Positions 1 through 5,982 of a stretch of DNA of 6,052 nucleotides are shown piece by piece (position 1 is the stretch's first letter; each line of letters opens with the position of its first letter). Origin of the DNA: an uncultured Micrococcus sp. (GTDB lineage: Bacteria > Actinomycetota > Actinomycetes > Actinomycetales > Micrococcaceae); the NCBI GenBank assembly GCA_946222435.1, contig CAMIOJ010000143.1, positions 1 through 6,052 of the forward strand, read 5' to 3'. The position numbers were made by a program, and so were the translations under genes. The notes under the pieces are model-generated. The model was not told where the DNA came from. It saw nothing but the letters and a program-made list of their open reading frames with translations, and did not search any database.

Positions 1-220
1 GCTGCAGCGCCGGGATCAGGTAGGCCAGGGACTTGCCGGTGCCGGTGCCGGCCTGCACCAGCAGGTGCCGGCGGGACTCCAGGGACCGGGCGACCTGCAG
101 GACCATCTCGCGCTGGCCCTCGCGGTGCTGGCCGCCGGTCGCCTTGACGGCGGCGTCCAGCAGCGCGAGGGCCTCACGTTCGCGGTCCGTCCGCGGGGTG
201 TTCTGCGTGGTCGGCCGCAT
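1..220 (-). CDS. dinG: DinG-type ATP-dependent DNA helicase, N-terminal 73 codons (partial)
   Basis: The gene reads leftward off the window edge; only about 73 residues are visible. They start MRPTTQNTPRTDREREALALL and contain a Q-motif-like stretch (QHREGQREM, about residues 31-39) and a Walker A motif AGTGTGKS at about residues 57-64, followed by LAYLIPAL. This layout (short variable N-terminus, RxGQxxM, then AGTGTGKS-AYLxPAL) is characteristic of superfamily 2 XPD/DinG helicases, which use ATP to unwind DNA 5' to 3' and act on R-loops, D-loops and repair intermediates. The ATG at 220-218 shares its A with the hflX stop codon (TGATG), and an AGGA lies a few bases upstream inside hflX, so it is probably translationally coupled to hflX. 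The iron-sulfur cysteines and later helicase motifs fall outside the window, so a related DinG-like helicase cannot be excluded. Confidence 0.85.
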   Translation of the reverse strand, partial: MRPTTQNTPRTDREREALALLDAAVKATGGQHREGQREMVLQVARSLESRRHLLVQAGTGTGKSLAYLIPALQ

Positions 221-1836
221 CAGTCCTGCCGGTCCACGCGGTAGGCCTCGATCTCCCCGGCCACGTCCGGGCGGACGAGCACGTGCAGGCGGGTGCCGCC
301 CTCCTCGTAGGTCTCGGAGAGGATCTCCGCGTCCGGGGAGTGCAGGCGGGAGACCAGCTCACCGTGGGTGAACGGGATGAGCACCTCCATGGGCACATTG
401 GGCCGCGGGATGGTGTCCGAGATCAGCTGCTCCAGCGCCTCGATGCCCTCGCCGGTGCGCGCGGAGACCACCGCGGTGTGCGGCTCCTTGGCGCGGACGC
501 GGGCGATCACGGCCGGGTCCGCGGCGTCGGCCTTGTTCAGGACGATGATCTCCGGAATCCGCTGCGCGTCCACCTCGGCGAGCACGCCGCGCACGGCGGC
601 GATCTGCCCCTCCGGGTCCGGGTGGGAGGCGTCTACCACGTGGAGGATGACGTCCGAGTCCGCGACCTCCTCCAGGGTGGAGCGGAACGCCTCCACGAGC
701 TGGGTCGGCAGGTTGCGGACGAAGCCCACGGTGTCCGAGAGCGTGTAGCCGATGCCGTCCGGGGTGACCGCCTTGCGGACGGTGGGGTCCAGGGTGGCGA
801 ACAGGGCGTTCTCCACGAGCACGCCCGCCTTGGTGAGGCGGTTGAGCAGGGAGGACTTGCCGGCGTTGGTGTAGCCGGTGATCGCCACGGAAGGCACCTT
901 GTTGCGGCGCCGGTTGGCACGCTTGGCCTCGCGGGCCGGCTTCATGCCGGCGATGTCCTTCTTCAGCTTCGCCATGCGGGTGCGGATGCGGCGCCGGTCC
1001 AGCTCGATCTTCGTCTCACCGGGGCCGCGGGAGCCGATGCCCTCACCGCCGGCCGCGCGACCGCCGGCCTGACGGGACATCGACTCGCCCCAGCCGCGCA
1101 GGCGCGGCAGCAGGTACTCCAGCTGTGCCAGCTCCACCTGGGCGCGACCCTCACGGGACTTCGCGTGCTGGGCGAAGATGTCCAGGATCAGCGCGGTGCG
1201 GTCGATGACCTTCACCCGCACCACGTCCTCCAGCGCACGGCGCTGGGACGGGGCGAGCTCGGAGTCCACCACCACGGTGTCCGCGCCGGTCATGGCCACG
1301 ATGTCCCGCAGTTCCTGGGCCTTGCCCTTGCCGAGGAAGGTGGCCGGGTCCGGGGTGTGGCGGCGCTGGATCACGCCGTCCAGGACCTCGGAGCCGGCGG
1401 TCTCGGCGAGCGCGGCGAGCTCGCGCAGGGAGTTCTCCGCGTCCTCGGCCGAGCCCTCGGTCCAGACGCCGGCGAGCACCACGCGCTCCAGGCGCAGCTG
1501 GCGGTACTCGACCTCGGACATGTCCTCGAGCTCGGTGGACAGTCCGGCCACGCGGCGCAGGGCGTTGCGTGCGGCGAGCTCGTCCTGGTCGCCGTTGTAG
1601 CCGGTGTGGCCGTGCCCGCCGTCGGACAGCGCCAGGGCCCGGCCGGAGAGGGCGGAGCCGCGGTCCTCACCGTCCTCGGAGGCGAGGCCGGCGGCGGACG
1701 GCGAGCGGCCGTCGTCGGGGGTCTGGTCCTGGTCCCCGCCGTGGGTGGCGAGGATGCGGTCGATGACCGCCTGGATGTCGTCGTCCCCCGGCTGCTGCGG
1801 GTCGACGTCCGGGGTGTGGCTGTTCTTCTGGGTCAT
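220..1836 (-). CDS. hflX: GTPase HflX, ribosome-associated
   Basis: This 538-residue protein is HflX, a GTPase of the TRAFAC/Obg-HflX group that binds the 50S subunit and, in characterised bacteria, splits stalled or stress-inactivated 70S ribosomes; in mycobacteria it contributes to macrolide-lincosamide tolerance. Residues 1-110 are an acidic, low-complexity, probably disordered extension common in actinobacteria. The HflX N-terminal domain spans about 115-245 (PDPATFLGKGKAQEL at 162-176), followed by the glycine-rich linker GRAAGGEGIGSRGPGETKIE (259-278) and a basic helical segment. The G domain carries G1 GYTNAGKS (321-328), a G2 threonine in ATLDPT, G3 DTVG (368-371), G4 NKAD (434-437) and G5 SAR (458-460), then a C-terminal domain. 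The ATG at 1836 was chosen over an upstream in-frame start at 2073 because AGGAG lies 3 nt before it and the upstream extension has no family similarity. The stop overlaps the dinG start by one base, indicating an hflX-dinG operon. Confidence 0.96.
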   Translation of the reverse strand: MTQKNSHTPDVDPQQPGDDDIQAVIDRILATHGGDQDQTPDDGRSPSAAGLASEDGEDRGSALSGRALALSDGGHGHTGYNGDQDELAARNALRRVAGLSTELEDMSEVEYRQLRLERVVLAGVWTEGSAEDAENSLRELAALAETAGSEVLDGVIQRRHTPDPATFLGKGKAQELRDIVAMTGADTVVVDSELAPSQRRALEDVVRVKVIDRTALILDIFAQHAKSREGRAQVELAQLEYLLPRLRGWGESMSRQAGGRAAGGEGIGSRGPGETKIELDRRRIRTRMAKLKKDIAGMKPAREAKRANRRRNKVPSVAITGYTNAGKSSLLNRLTKAGVLVENALFATLDPTVRKAVTPDGIGYTLSDTVGFVRNLPTQLVEAFRSTLEEVADSDVILHVVDASHPDPEGQIAAVRGVLAEVDAQRIPEIIVLNKADAADPAVIARVRAKEPHTAVVSARTGEGIEALEQLISDTIPRPNVPMEVLIPFTHGELVSRLHSPDAEILSETYEEGGTRLHVLVRPDVAGEIEAYRVDRQD

Positions 1837-2148
1837 GGTCTCCTCTGGGCCGGCGAAGGCGGCGGCGTCGGTGCCGCGCGGGCGCTTCCCGGCCCGGCTC
1901 TCAAGCGTAGTGGGTGGTGTCTGCGTCAGGACCGCGTGGGCGACATGCTGGGGACGGGCGCACCCTGTGCAGGAGGGGATCCACGACGACGGACGGTCGG
2001 GTGGGTCTGCCACGGCAGGGCGGGTTCCTGGTCGCCTCCGGATTCGGTCGCGCGGGGCGCGCCACAGGGGCACTCACGGTGCGGGCGGAGGCGGAGCTGT
2101 CGGCGAGCGGTGCTCGAGCCGGTGGGCTCAGATGTACATCAGGAACAT
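1837..2148 (-). promoter_or_regulatory. hflX 5' leader (no gene longer than six codons)
   Basis: If the minus-strand promoter at 2156-2184 drives hflX, the transcript carries a 312-nt leader. It opens with the six-codon frame at 2148-2128. A hairpin GAGCC-CACC-GGCTC (2129-2116) overlaps its stop codon, and a second, CGAGC-ACC-GCTCG (2116-2104), shares one base with the first. Further short inverted repeats are GCGCG-CCC-CGCGC (2062-2050) and CTGC-CGTG-GCAG (2018-2007). No U-tract terminator is visible, so whether this is an attenuator or a translational switch is undecided. The long leader, early mini-ORF and stop-codon hairpin resemble regulators of ribosome-protection genes; the function is inference. 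No other gene is seen between hflX and the divergent methyltransferase gene. Confidence 0.45.
2128..2148 (-). CDS. Putative six-residue leader peptide MFLMYI upstream of hflX
   Basis: Six codons from ATG (2148-2146) to TGA (2130-2128) encode MFLMYI. The ATG lies exactly 7 nt after the -10 box TAGGCT, so the predicted transcript begins at the start codon and would be translated leaderlessly. The spacing is identical to that of the methyltransferase and dapF starts in this window. A perfect 5-bp hairpin starts within the stop codon. All residues but the final stop are hydrophobic or aromatic. In other bacteria, short leader peptides upstream of ribosome-protection or rRNA-methylase genes stall in the presence of antibiotics and release an attenuator; that role here is inferred. 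I do not recognise this peptide from a named family, and a six-codon frame can occur by chance. Confidence 0.4.
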   Translation of the reverse strand: MFLMYI

Positions 2149-2155
2149 GCGGGAC

Positions 2156-2184
2156 AGCCTACAGAACCGAGCGGCGGATGTGCA
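2156..2184 (-). promoter_or_regulatory. Predicted promoter for the hflX leader
   Basis: On the minus strand TGCACA (2184-2179, 4 of 6 match to TTGACA) is separated by 17 nt from TAGGCT (2161-2156, TANNNT type). The expected start point, 7 nt downstream, is the A of the mini-ORF ATG at 2148. It is divergent from the methyltransferase promoter, with about 60 bp between the two -10 boxes. Spacing and placement are good; activity is inferred. Confidence 0.55.
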
Positions 2185-2242
2185 CGGGGCGTCCGCCGCG
2201 GGCGGAACCGGGGTTGGAAGGAGGCGGCGGGACGGGCGCCGG

Positions 2243-2248
2243 TACGAT
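2243..2248 (+). promoter_or_regulatory. -10 box for leaderless methyltransferase mRNA
   Basis: TACGAT (TANNNT) ends 7 nt before the GTG at 2256, the distance expected between a -10 box and the transcription start, so the mRNA probably begins at the start codon. The AAGGAGG at 2218-2224 is more than 30 nt from this GTG and no start codon lies at a useful distance from it, so it is not the ribosome binding site. No convincing -35 box is seen. Confidence 0.55.
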
Positions 2249-2255
2249 CGTGGCC

Positions 2256-2885
2256 GTGACCGACAGCACCCACTACTTCTCCTCCGAGCCGGACACCCCG
2301 GAACGCCGCCGCACGATCAGCGTCGAGCTGGCCGGACGCGAGGTGCGCGTACAGACCGCCAACGGGATCTTCTCCCCCGAGGGGATCGACAAGGGCACCC
2401 GAGCGCTGCTCGCCGTGGTGCCGGAGCCGCCGGCCGAGGGCGCGTTCCTGGACGTGGGTGCCGGCTGGGGCCCGATCGCGTTGACCATGGCGATGCAGTC
2501 CCCCGGCGCGCAGGTGACCGCGGTGGAGGTCAACGAGCGCTCGATCGCCCTGTGCCGGGACAACGCCGAGGCCGTGGGCGCGGCGAACGTGACCGCGGTG
2601 CGCCCGGAGGAGGTGCCCGAGGACGCCGGGTTCGACCTGATCTGGTCCAACCCGCCGATCCGCATCGGAAAGCCGGCCCTGCACGCGCTGCTGCAGCGGT
2701 GGCTGCCGACGCTGAACCCGAGTGGCGAGGCGTGGCTGGTGGTGCAGAAGAACCTGGGCGCGGACTCGCTGCTGCCGTGGATCCGGACGATGCTGGAAGA
2801 GCAGGCGCCCGGCGAGTTCACCGCCGAGCGTGCGGACACGGTGAAGGGTTTCCGGATCCTCAAGGTCGTACGACGGGGCGGCTGA
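2256..2885 (+). CDS. Class I SAM-dependent methyltransferase, RsmC/RlmG-like (MTS domain)
   Basis: This 209-residue protein has a single methyltransferase small domain. The segment NGIFSPEGIDKGTRALL (36-52) precedes SAM-binding motif I DVGAGWGPIAL (66-76), the ribose-binding acidic residue E91 in VEVNERS, and the catalytic motif SNPPIRIGK (131-139). NPP[F/I] is typical of enzymes that methylate exocyclic amines of rRNA guanines (RsmC, RlmG). It is about two thirds the length of E. coli RsmC because it lacks the N-terminal pseudo-domain, as is usual for the short actinobacterial form. The substrate is therefore probably rRNA, but this is inferred from the family and from its neighbour hflX. 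The start was placed at GTG 2256 because the frame from there gives the usual MTDSxHYFS N-terminus and follows a -10 box by 7 nt; the GTG at 2250 is a minor alternative. It ends 32 bp from the convergent dapF stop. Confidence 0.88.
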   Translation: MTDSTHYFSSEPDTPERRRTISVELAGREVRVQTANGIFSPEGIDKGTRALLAVVPEPPAEGAFLDVGAGWGPIALTMAMQSPGAQVTAVEVNERSIALCRDNAEAVGAANVTAVRPEEVPEDAGFDLIWSNPPIRIGKPALHALLQRWLPTLNPSGEAWLVVQKNLGADSLLPWIRTMLEEQAPGEFTAERADTVKGFRILKVVRRGG

Positions 2886-2892
2886 GCGCACA

Positions 2893-2924
2893 GGCGTCAG
2901 GCGTCAGGCGTCAGGCGTCAGGCG
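2893..2924. repeat. 7-bp tandem repeat (GGCGTCA x4 plus partial) between convergent genes
   Basis: Four perfect head-to-tail copies of GGCGTCA occupy 2893-2920, followed by a partial GGCG. Read on the minus strand it is TGACGCC repeated, and the right-most TGA (2920-2918) is the dapF stop codon. Because 7 is not a multiple of 3, the four TGAs (2920, 2913, 2906, 2899) fall in all three frames of that strand. No stable hairpin or U-tract accompanies it, so it is not an obvious terminator. It is a candidate variable-number repeat whose copy number could change without altering either protein. Confidence 0.9.
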
Positions 2925-3850
2925 AGGGTCCCGCTGAAGACCAGTTCGGCCGGGCCGGCCAGCACCACGTGCTCGGTGCCGTCGGCGTTCATCACGAAGT
3001 CGATCGCCAGCACGCCGCCGGGGACCTCCACCAGCCAGGAGTCGCAGCCGTCGGGGCCGGCCCAGGCGCGCATGGCCGTCGCGGCCGCGCAGGCACCGGT
3101 GCCGCAGGACTGGGTCTCCCCCACTCCGCGCTCATGCACTCGCATCCGCACCCGTCCCACGGACTCGCGGATCATGGGCTCGAACGCGGCCACGAACTCC
3201 ACGTTGGTCCCGTGCGGCGGCTCGGGCTCCACGTGCGGGGCACGGGTCAGGTCCAGACCCTCGAGGGTGTCGAACGACTCGACCGGGACCACGGTGTGCG
3301 GGTTCCCCATGGAGATGGACAACGCCGGGCGGGGGTCCTCCAGGCCGGTCGCCTCCACCACCGAGTCCGAGGCGGCCTCCTGGGCCAGCTCCGGGTCGAT
3401 GTAGCTCCAGGGGCCCATGTCGATCGCGTAGCCGTGGTCCAGGCGGGTCACGTGCTTGACGCCGGCGCGGGTGCCGATGGTCAGCGACTGGCCCGGCTCC
3501 AGGGTCACGAGCTCCTCGGCCACGAGGAAGTGCACGAACACGCGCACCCCGTTGCCACACATCTCGGACACGGAGCCGTCCGCGTTGCGGTAGTCCATGA
3601 ACCACTCGGCGTCCGGGTGCTCGGCGAGCAGCGCCTGCCCCTCGGACAGGTGCTGCGACGGGACGGCCCGGATGACGCCGTCGGCGCCGATGCCCTGGTG
3701 GCGGTCGGCGAGCGCGGCCACCTGGTCCGCCTCGAGGGCCACGGTGCCCTCAGGGTCGGCGAGGAGGACGAAGTCGTTCCCGGTGCCGTGCCCCTTCACG
3801 AAGGGCTGTCCGGTCAGGGCCTCGGTGGCGGCGGCGCGGTGCTGGCTCAT
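2918..3850 (-). CDS. dapF: Diaminopimelate epimerase
   Basis: This 310-residue protein is DapF, a PLP-independent epimerase that converts LL- to meso-diaminopimelate in the cytoplasm, the last step before lysine and a precursor for peptidoglycan. The substrate-binding loop is KGHGTGNDFVLL (19-30). The two active-site cysteines are C98 in SEMCGNGVR and C249 in TQSCGTGACAAA, in two mirrored domains as the fold requires; MGNPH (181-185) also contributes to the active site. Length is slightly above the usual 275-290 because of actinobacterial loops. ATG 3850 is preferred over the in-frame ATG at 3913 because a -10 box TAGACT ends 7 nt before it and the N-terminus then begins a few residues ahead of the first conserved strand. 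The stop codon is formed by the heptamer repeat. The usual actinobacterial upstream neighbour miaA is not found within the window; an immunity-like gene and nested insertion sequences are there instead. Confidence 0.96.
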   Translation of the reverse strand: MSQHRAAATEALTGQPFVKGHGTGNDFVLLADPEGTVALEADQVAALADRHQGIGADGVIRAVPSQHLSEGQALLAEHPDAEWFMDYRNADGSVSEMCGNGVRVFVHFLVAEELVTLEPGQSLTIGTRAGVKHVTRLDHGYAIDMGPWSYIDPELAQEAASDSVVEATGLEDPRPALSISMGNPHTVVPVESFDTLEGLDLTRAPHVEPEPPHGTNVEFVAAFEPMIRESVGRVRMRVHERGVGETQSCGTGACAAATAMRAWAGPDGCDSWLVEVPGGVLAIDFVMNADGTEHVVLAGPAELVFSGTLA

Positions 3851-3857
3851 GCGGCCC

Positions 3858-3863
3858 AGTCTA
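3858..3863 (-). promoter_or_regulatory. -10 box for leaderless dapF mRNA
   Basis: TAGACT on the minus strand (3863-3858) is followed by 7 nt and then the dapF ATG at 3850. No Shine-Dalgarno sequence precedes the ATG. This implies dapF has its own promoter and a leaderless transcript, independent of the accessory DNA upstream. No clear -35 box is visible. Confidence 0.5.
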
Positions 3864-3930
3864 TGGGCCGGGGCCGACGCCGGAGTCTTCGTGAGAGTGG
3901 CGAATCTCCCCACGAGACGCCCGTGCCTCG

Positions 3931-3973
3931 GGAGGAGGTCAAGCGCGCTTCACGGGTGGGAGCGCTCTCCTCC
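3931..3973. terminator. Bulged inverted repeat between imm51-like gene and dapF
   Basis: GGAGGAG (3931-3937) and AGCGC (3942-3946) pair with GCGCT (3962-3966) and CTCCTCC (3967-3973), giving a 12-bp stem with a 4-nt bulge and a 15-nt loop. A perfect palindrome AAGCGCGCTT (3941-3950) overlaps one arm. It lies about 20 nt past the stop of the leftward imm51-like gene, where a terminator would sit, but it lacks a U-tract. The rest of the 144-nt gap 3851-3994 shows only the dapF promoter. Confidence 0.3.
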
Positions 3974-3994
3974 GATGACGCTTCCGGCGCAGGA

Positions 3995-4397
3995 TCAGCA
4001 GTCGATCTTGCTCCCGTCTGCCTCGATCCGCTCCAAGCACGCCGCGAGCTCCTCGGCATCCTGTGTCAGCTGATCCAGGATGACCTGGACCTTCTTCAGC
4101 GCCGGGCGTGTCCCGTAGGCCATGAACACGTCCGCCTCCGCATCCAGCTCCACCCGCCGCACCTCCGCGGGGAACCCGAAGTCCAGGATCTGCTCCCAGG
4201 TGTTGCCCGAATGCTCCAGCCCCCGGGACTCCAGCACCTGGGTGGCAGGCACCGGCTGCATCGGCATGGTCAGCACGTACGTGCGTTCCTCCAGCTTCTC
4301 AATCGAGGCCACGCTGGATCCGGCCACCAACCGGGAGACGGGCACGACAGCCGGCCCACCACCAGCGAAGGCCTCTTCCGCCAGACCGGCCGAGACC
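3995..4397 (-). pseudogene. Imm51-like immunity protein, 5' end removed at an IS3 terminus
   Basis: The remaining 133 or so codons end with a normal TGA. The C-terminal two thirds fit the pattern of immunity protein 51 (Imm51), a family found beside toxins of polymorphic toxin systems: a hydrophobic strand (TYVLTM), then VLESRGLEHSGNTWEQIL resembling the family G-x-x-GNGYxWE motif, then VELDAEADVFMAYG resembling FDPEAGMFxAYS, then an ALKK helix and an acidic C-terminal helix. The reading frame continues upstream, but everything beyond 4397 is IS3-derived (antisense frame of orfB), so the native start and N-terminus have been lost. The only plausible internal start is a GTG at 4345 (116 residues) with a poor ribosome binding site. 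No toxin gene is left in the window. The family assignment rests on motif resemblance read by eye; an unrelated small actinobacterial protein is possible. Confidence 0.5.
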
Positions 4398-4415
4398 TGA
4401 ATCGCCCCGGGTTTG

Positions 4416-4649
4416 TTAGAGGCTCGCAAGTGCCGCCCCGGCAGGCGCCGGCACGGGGTTCTCATGATGGTAGACGTCCTCGAACTCGACCGGAGGGACC
4501 AGCCTGATCTCGCCGTGCACACGACGATGGTTGAACCAGTCGATGTACTCCGCGACCGCGATCTCCAGGTCCTCGATGGACTTGAATGGCCCCTTGTTCC
4601 GGATCAGCTCCGCCTTGAACAGCGAGTTGAACGCCTCCGCGAGGGCATT
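4416..4649 (-). pseudogene. IS3-family transposase OrfB, C-terminal fragment
   Basis: Reading leftward from 4649, 77 codons encode NALAEAFNSLFKAELI, then SIEDLEIAVAEYIDWFNHRR, VHGEI and VPPVEFE, ending with TAA at 4418-4416. This is the end of the retroviral-integrase-type (rve) domain of IS3 OrfB. The fifth residue is the catalytic glutamate of the DDE triad, with the usual basic residue seven positions later (K12). The preceding codons, including both catalytic aspartates, are on the other side of the inserted IS110 element, so the enzyme is inactivated. Confidence 0.92.
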
Positions 4650-4663
4650 GACGCTCCTATAGT

Positions 4664-4669
4664 TGTCAA
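4664..4669 (-). promoter_or_regulatory. TTGACA -35 box at the IS110 right end (junction promoter half)
   Basis: A perfect TTGACA (4669-4664 on the minus strand) overlaps the transposase stop codon and points outward across the right end. In the integrated element it faces IS3 DNA. If the ends are joined in a circle, 17 nt separate it from CAGTCT (5994-5989) in the left end, which could act as a weak -10 box. Promoters reconstituted at the circle junction are established for IS110-family elements such as IS492 and IS621. Confidence 0.5.
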
Positions 4670-5736
4670 CCCGCGATTTCGCCGGTGCGGGGGTTGACCT
4701 TGATGAGGTGGTAGACCTCGCGGATGACGTAGCGCTTCAGGCAGCGGATGATGTCGCGCTTGCTCTTGCCTTCGGCGGTCCGACGGGCGACGTAGGCGAT
4801 GGTCGGCTCGTGGAACCTCATCCGGACGATCACGGTGCGGTAGATCGCGGCGTTCAGCTGCCGATGGCCGCCGTGGTTGATGCGATGTCGACCGCTGGTC
4901 ATCCCGGAACCGGTCGGGACTGGGCTGATACCGGCGAGCTTCGCGAATGCGGCTTCGGAGTGGATCCGCTCGGGGTTGTCGCCAGCGACGATCAGGATCT
5001 CGGCTGCGGTATCGACGCCGATGCCGAACTGCTCCAGCAGCTGGGGTGCGGGGCGAATGACGAGCGCCTCGATCGACGCCCTTAGTTCCTTGGCTTCGCT
5101 GTCCAGGTGCTGCCATCTGCGGGCCAGTGACCGCAGCGCATGGCGGAGAGAGTCTGCGGGCGTCTCGAGGTTGCGAGGGCGCAGCGCTGCGAGGTGTCGG
5201 GCGAGCTTGATCGGCGTCATCCGGTTCGTCTCCCGGCGCAGCGTGTCGTCGGCGTGGACGAGCATCGCCTTCATCGAGATCATCGCGGCGGAGCGGTCGG
5301 TCACGGCTGAATCGTGCGCGATCTTGAGCTGCCTGATCATCTCGACGATGCTGTCCGCGGTCTTCGGAATGACCGTCGCGAACCCCGCGAGCACGGAGCG
5401 GGCGGCGTTCTCCGCGTCGAGGGTGTCGGATTTCCCGTTCAGGCGCCGCTGGCGGCGATCAGGGCGTCCTGCTTCGACGACCTTGTGTCCGTGGCGGCGC
5501 AGGAACGATGTCAACGTCGCACCATAGGAACCGGTGCCCTCGATGCCGAACGCAAGGACCTTGCCGAACGAGTCCGCCCAGGTGAGAAGCTGCTTGAAGC
5601 CACCCGTGTCGGTGGGGACGGTGAGTGTCGCCAGGATGCCGCCGATGGTGTCGAGCACGGCGGCGACATGGATGTGCTCATGGGTGTCGACGCCGATGAC
5701 GACGTGCCCGGAGTGGACGGTTTCGAGTGTGCTCAT
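4666..5736 (-). CDS. IS110-family transposase (DEDD recombinase)
   Basis: This intact 356-residue protein is an IS110-family recombinase that, in studied relatives, excises and inserts the element as a circle with guidance by a bridge RNA. The N-terminal RuvC-like DEDD domain shows D17 (VIGVDTHEHIHVAAV), E66 (GIEGTGSYG), D104 and D107 (KSDTLDAENAA). A helical, probably coiled-coil linker covers about 130-225. The C-terminal Transposase_20 domain (LLEQFGIGVDTAAEILIVAG, 233-252) continues to PVPTGSGMTSGRHRINHGGH, where S277 or S281 is the likely catalytic serine. Length is within the usual 330-400. ATG 5736 is preceded by AAGGGAGA about 10 nt upstream. There is no frameshift, so the element is probably active. 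It lies antiparallel to nothing and on the same strand as the disrupted IS3 orfB. Confidence 0.95.
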   Translation of the reverse strand: MSTLETVHSGHVVIGVDTHEHIHVAAVLDTIGGILATLTVPTDTGGFKQLLTWADSFGKVLAFGIEGTGSYGATLTSFLRRHGHKVVEAGRPDRRQRRLNGKSDTLDAENAARSVLAGFATVIPKTADSIVEMIRQLKIAHDSAVTDRSAAMISMKAMLVHADDTLRRETNRMTPIKLARHLAALRPRNLETPADSLRHALRSLARRWQHLDSEAKELRASIEALVIRPAPQLLEQFGIGVDTAAEILIVAGDNPERIHSEAAFAKLAGISPVPTGSGMTSGRHRINHGGHRQLNAAIYRTVIVRMRFHEPTIAYVARRTAEGKSKRDIIRCLKRYVIREVYHLIKVNPRTGEIAG

Positions 5737-5762
5737 GGTGCCTGTCTCCCTTGACGGTTAAC

Positions 5763-5982
5763 GTGGTCTCACGCTGTCGCCGGCGGGTGGACAGGACTGT
5801 CACGGGGACGCTCTCGACATGCTGCTCCAGGCTCCTATTAGGTCACGCCCGATCCGGCGGCAGCGCTTACTGCGTGCCCAGCCGGGCGGTCGACAGATCA
5901 ACGCAAAGGCACCACTCGGGCCAATCGTAAGCAAGGGTCAGACCGCGCCGGCCGGGACTCCCCAATCCTCACGGGACCGGGT
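5763..5982 (-). ncRNA. Candidate bridge RNA of the IS110 element
   Basis: The 261-nt left end contains no gene but has the expected bridge RNA layout when read on the minus strand. GCTTAC (5932-5927) pairs perfectly with GTAAGC (5870-5865), closing a 56-nt loop that would be the target-binding domain. Downstream, ATAGGAGC (5838-5831) is identical to the element's right end (4660-4653), as the left donor guide should be. TGACAG (5802-5797) is complementary to the CTGTCA formed by the core base and left end, as the right donor guide should be. The order (target loop, then donor loop, then transposase) matches IS621. Ends are estimated from the junction promoter and from the transposase ribosome binding site. 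Confidence 0.6.
5831..5838 (-). repeat. 8-nt copy of the IS110 right end (putative left donor guide)
   Basis: ATAGGAGC on the minus strand here is repeated at 4660-4653, ending two bases before the right-end junction. Both copies have the same orientation. In IS621 the left donor guide pairs with the bottom strand of the right-end DNA and so has the same sequence as its top strand, which is what is seen. An 8-nt match alone is modest evidence; its position makes it notable. Confidence 0.55.

Noticed and set aside
1904..1909. TACGCT -10-like box on the minus strand about 70 nt before hflX
   Set aside because: The best -35 match (CTGACG, 1929-1924) is only 14 nt away; a secondary hflX promoter is possible but weakly supported compared with 2156-2184.
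1837..2073. In-frame upstream start of hflX at 2073 (617 residues)
   Set aside because: The added 79 residues have no recognisable similarity and no ribosome binding site, whereas ATG 1836 has AGGAG at good spacing.
2139..2891. Minus-strand 250- and 196-codon frames opposite the methyltransferase
   Set aside because: The plus-strand frame carries all methyltransferase motifs; the opposite frames show none and have no ribosome binding site or promoter.
2893..2924. CRISPR-like interpretation of the heptamer repeats
   Set aside because: Repeats are 7 bp, directly adjacent and without spacers.
283..4507. Very long plus-strand open frames (283-2259 and 1604-4507) opposite hflX and dapF
   Set aside because: They run antisense to clearly conserved proteins, have compositionally skewed Ala/Arg/Gly/Pro/His-rich translations and no family motifs; such shadows are expected in high-GC DNA.
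4413..4697. Plus-strand 94-codon frame over the IS3 fragment
   Set aside because: It is antisense to the IS3 orfB C-terminus, which is clearly the coding strand, and crosses the IS110 junction.
5727..5930. Plus-strand 67-codon frame in the IS110 left end
   Set aside because: Lies in the non-coding bridge RNA region on the opposite strand, with no family motifs and no ribosome binding site.
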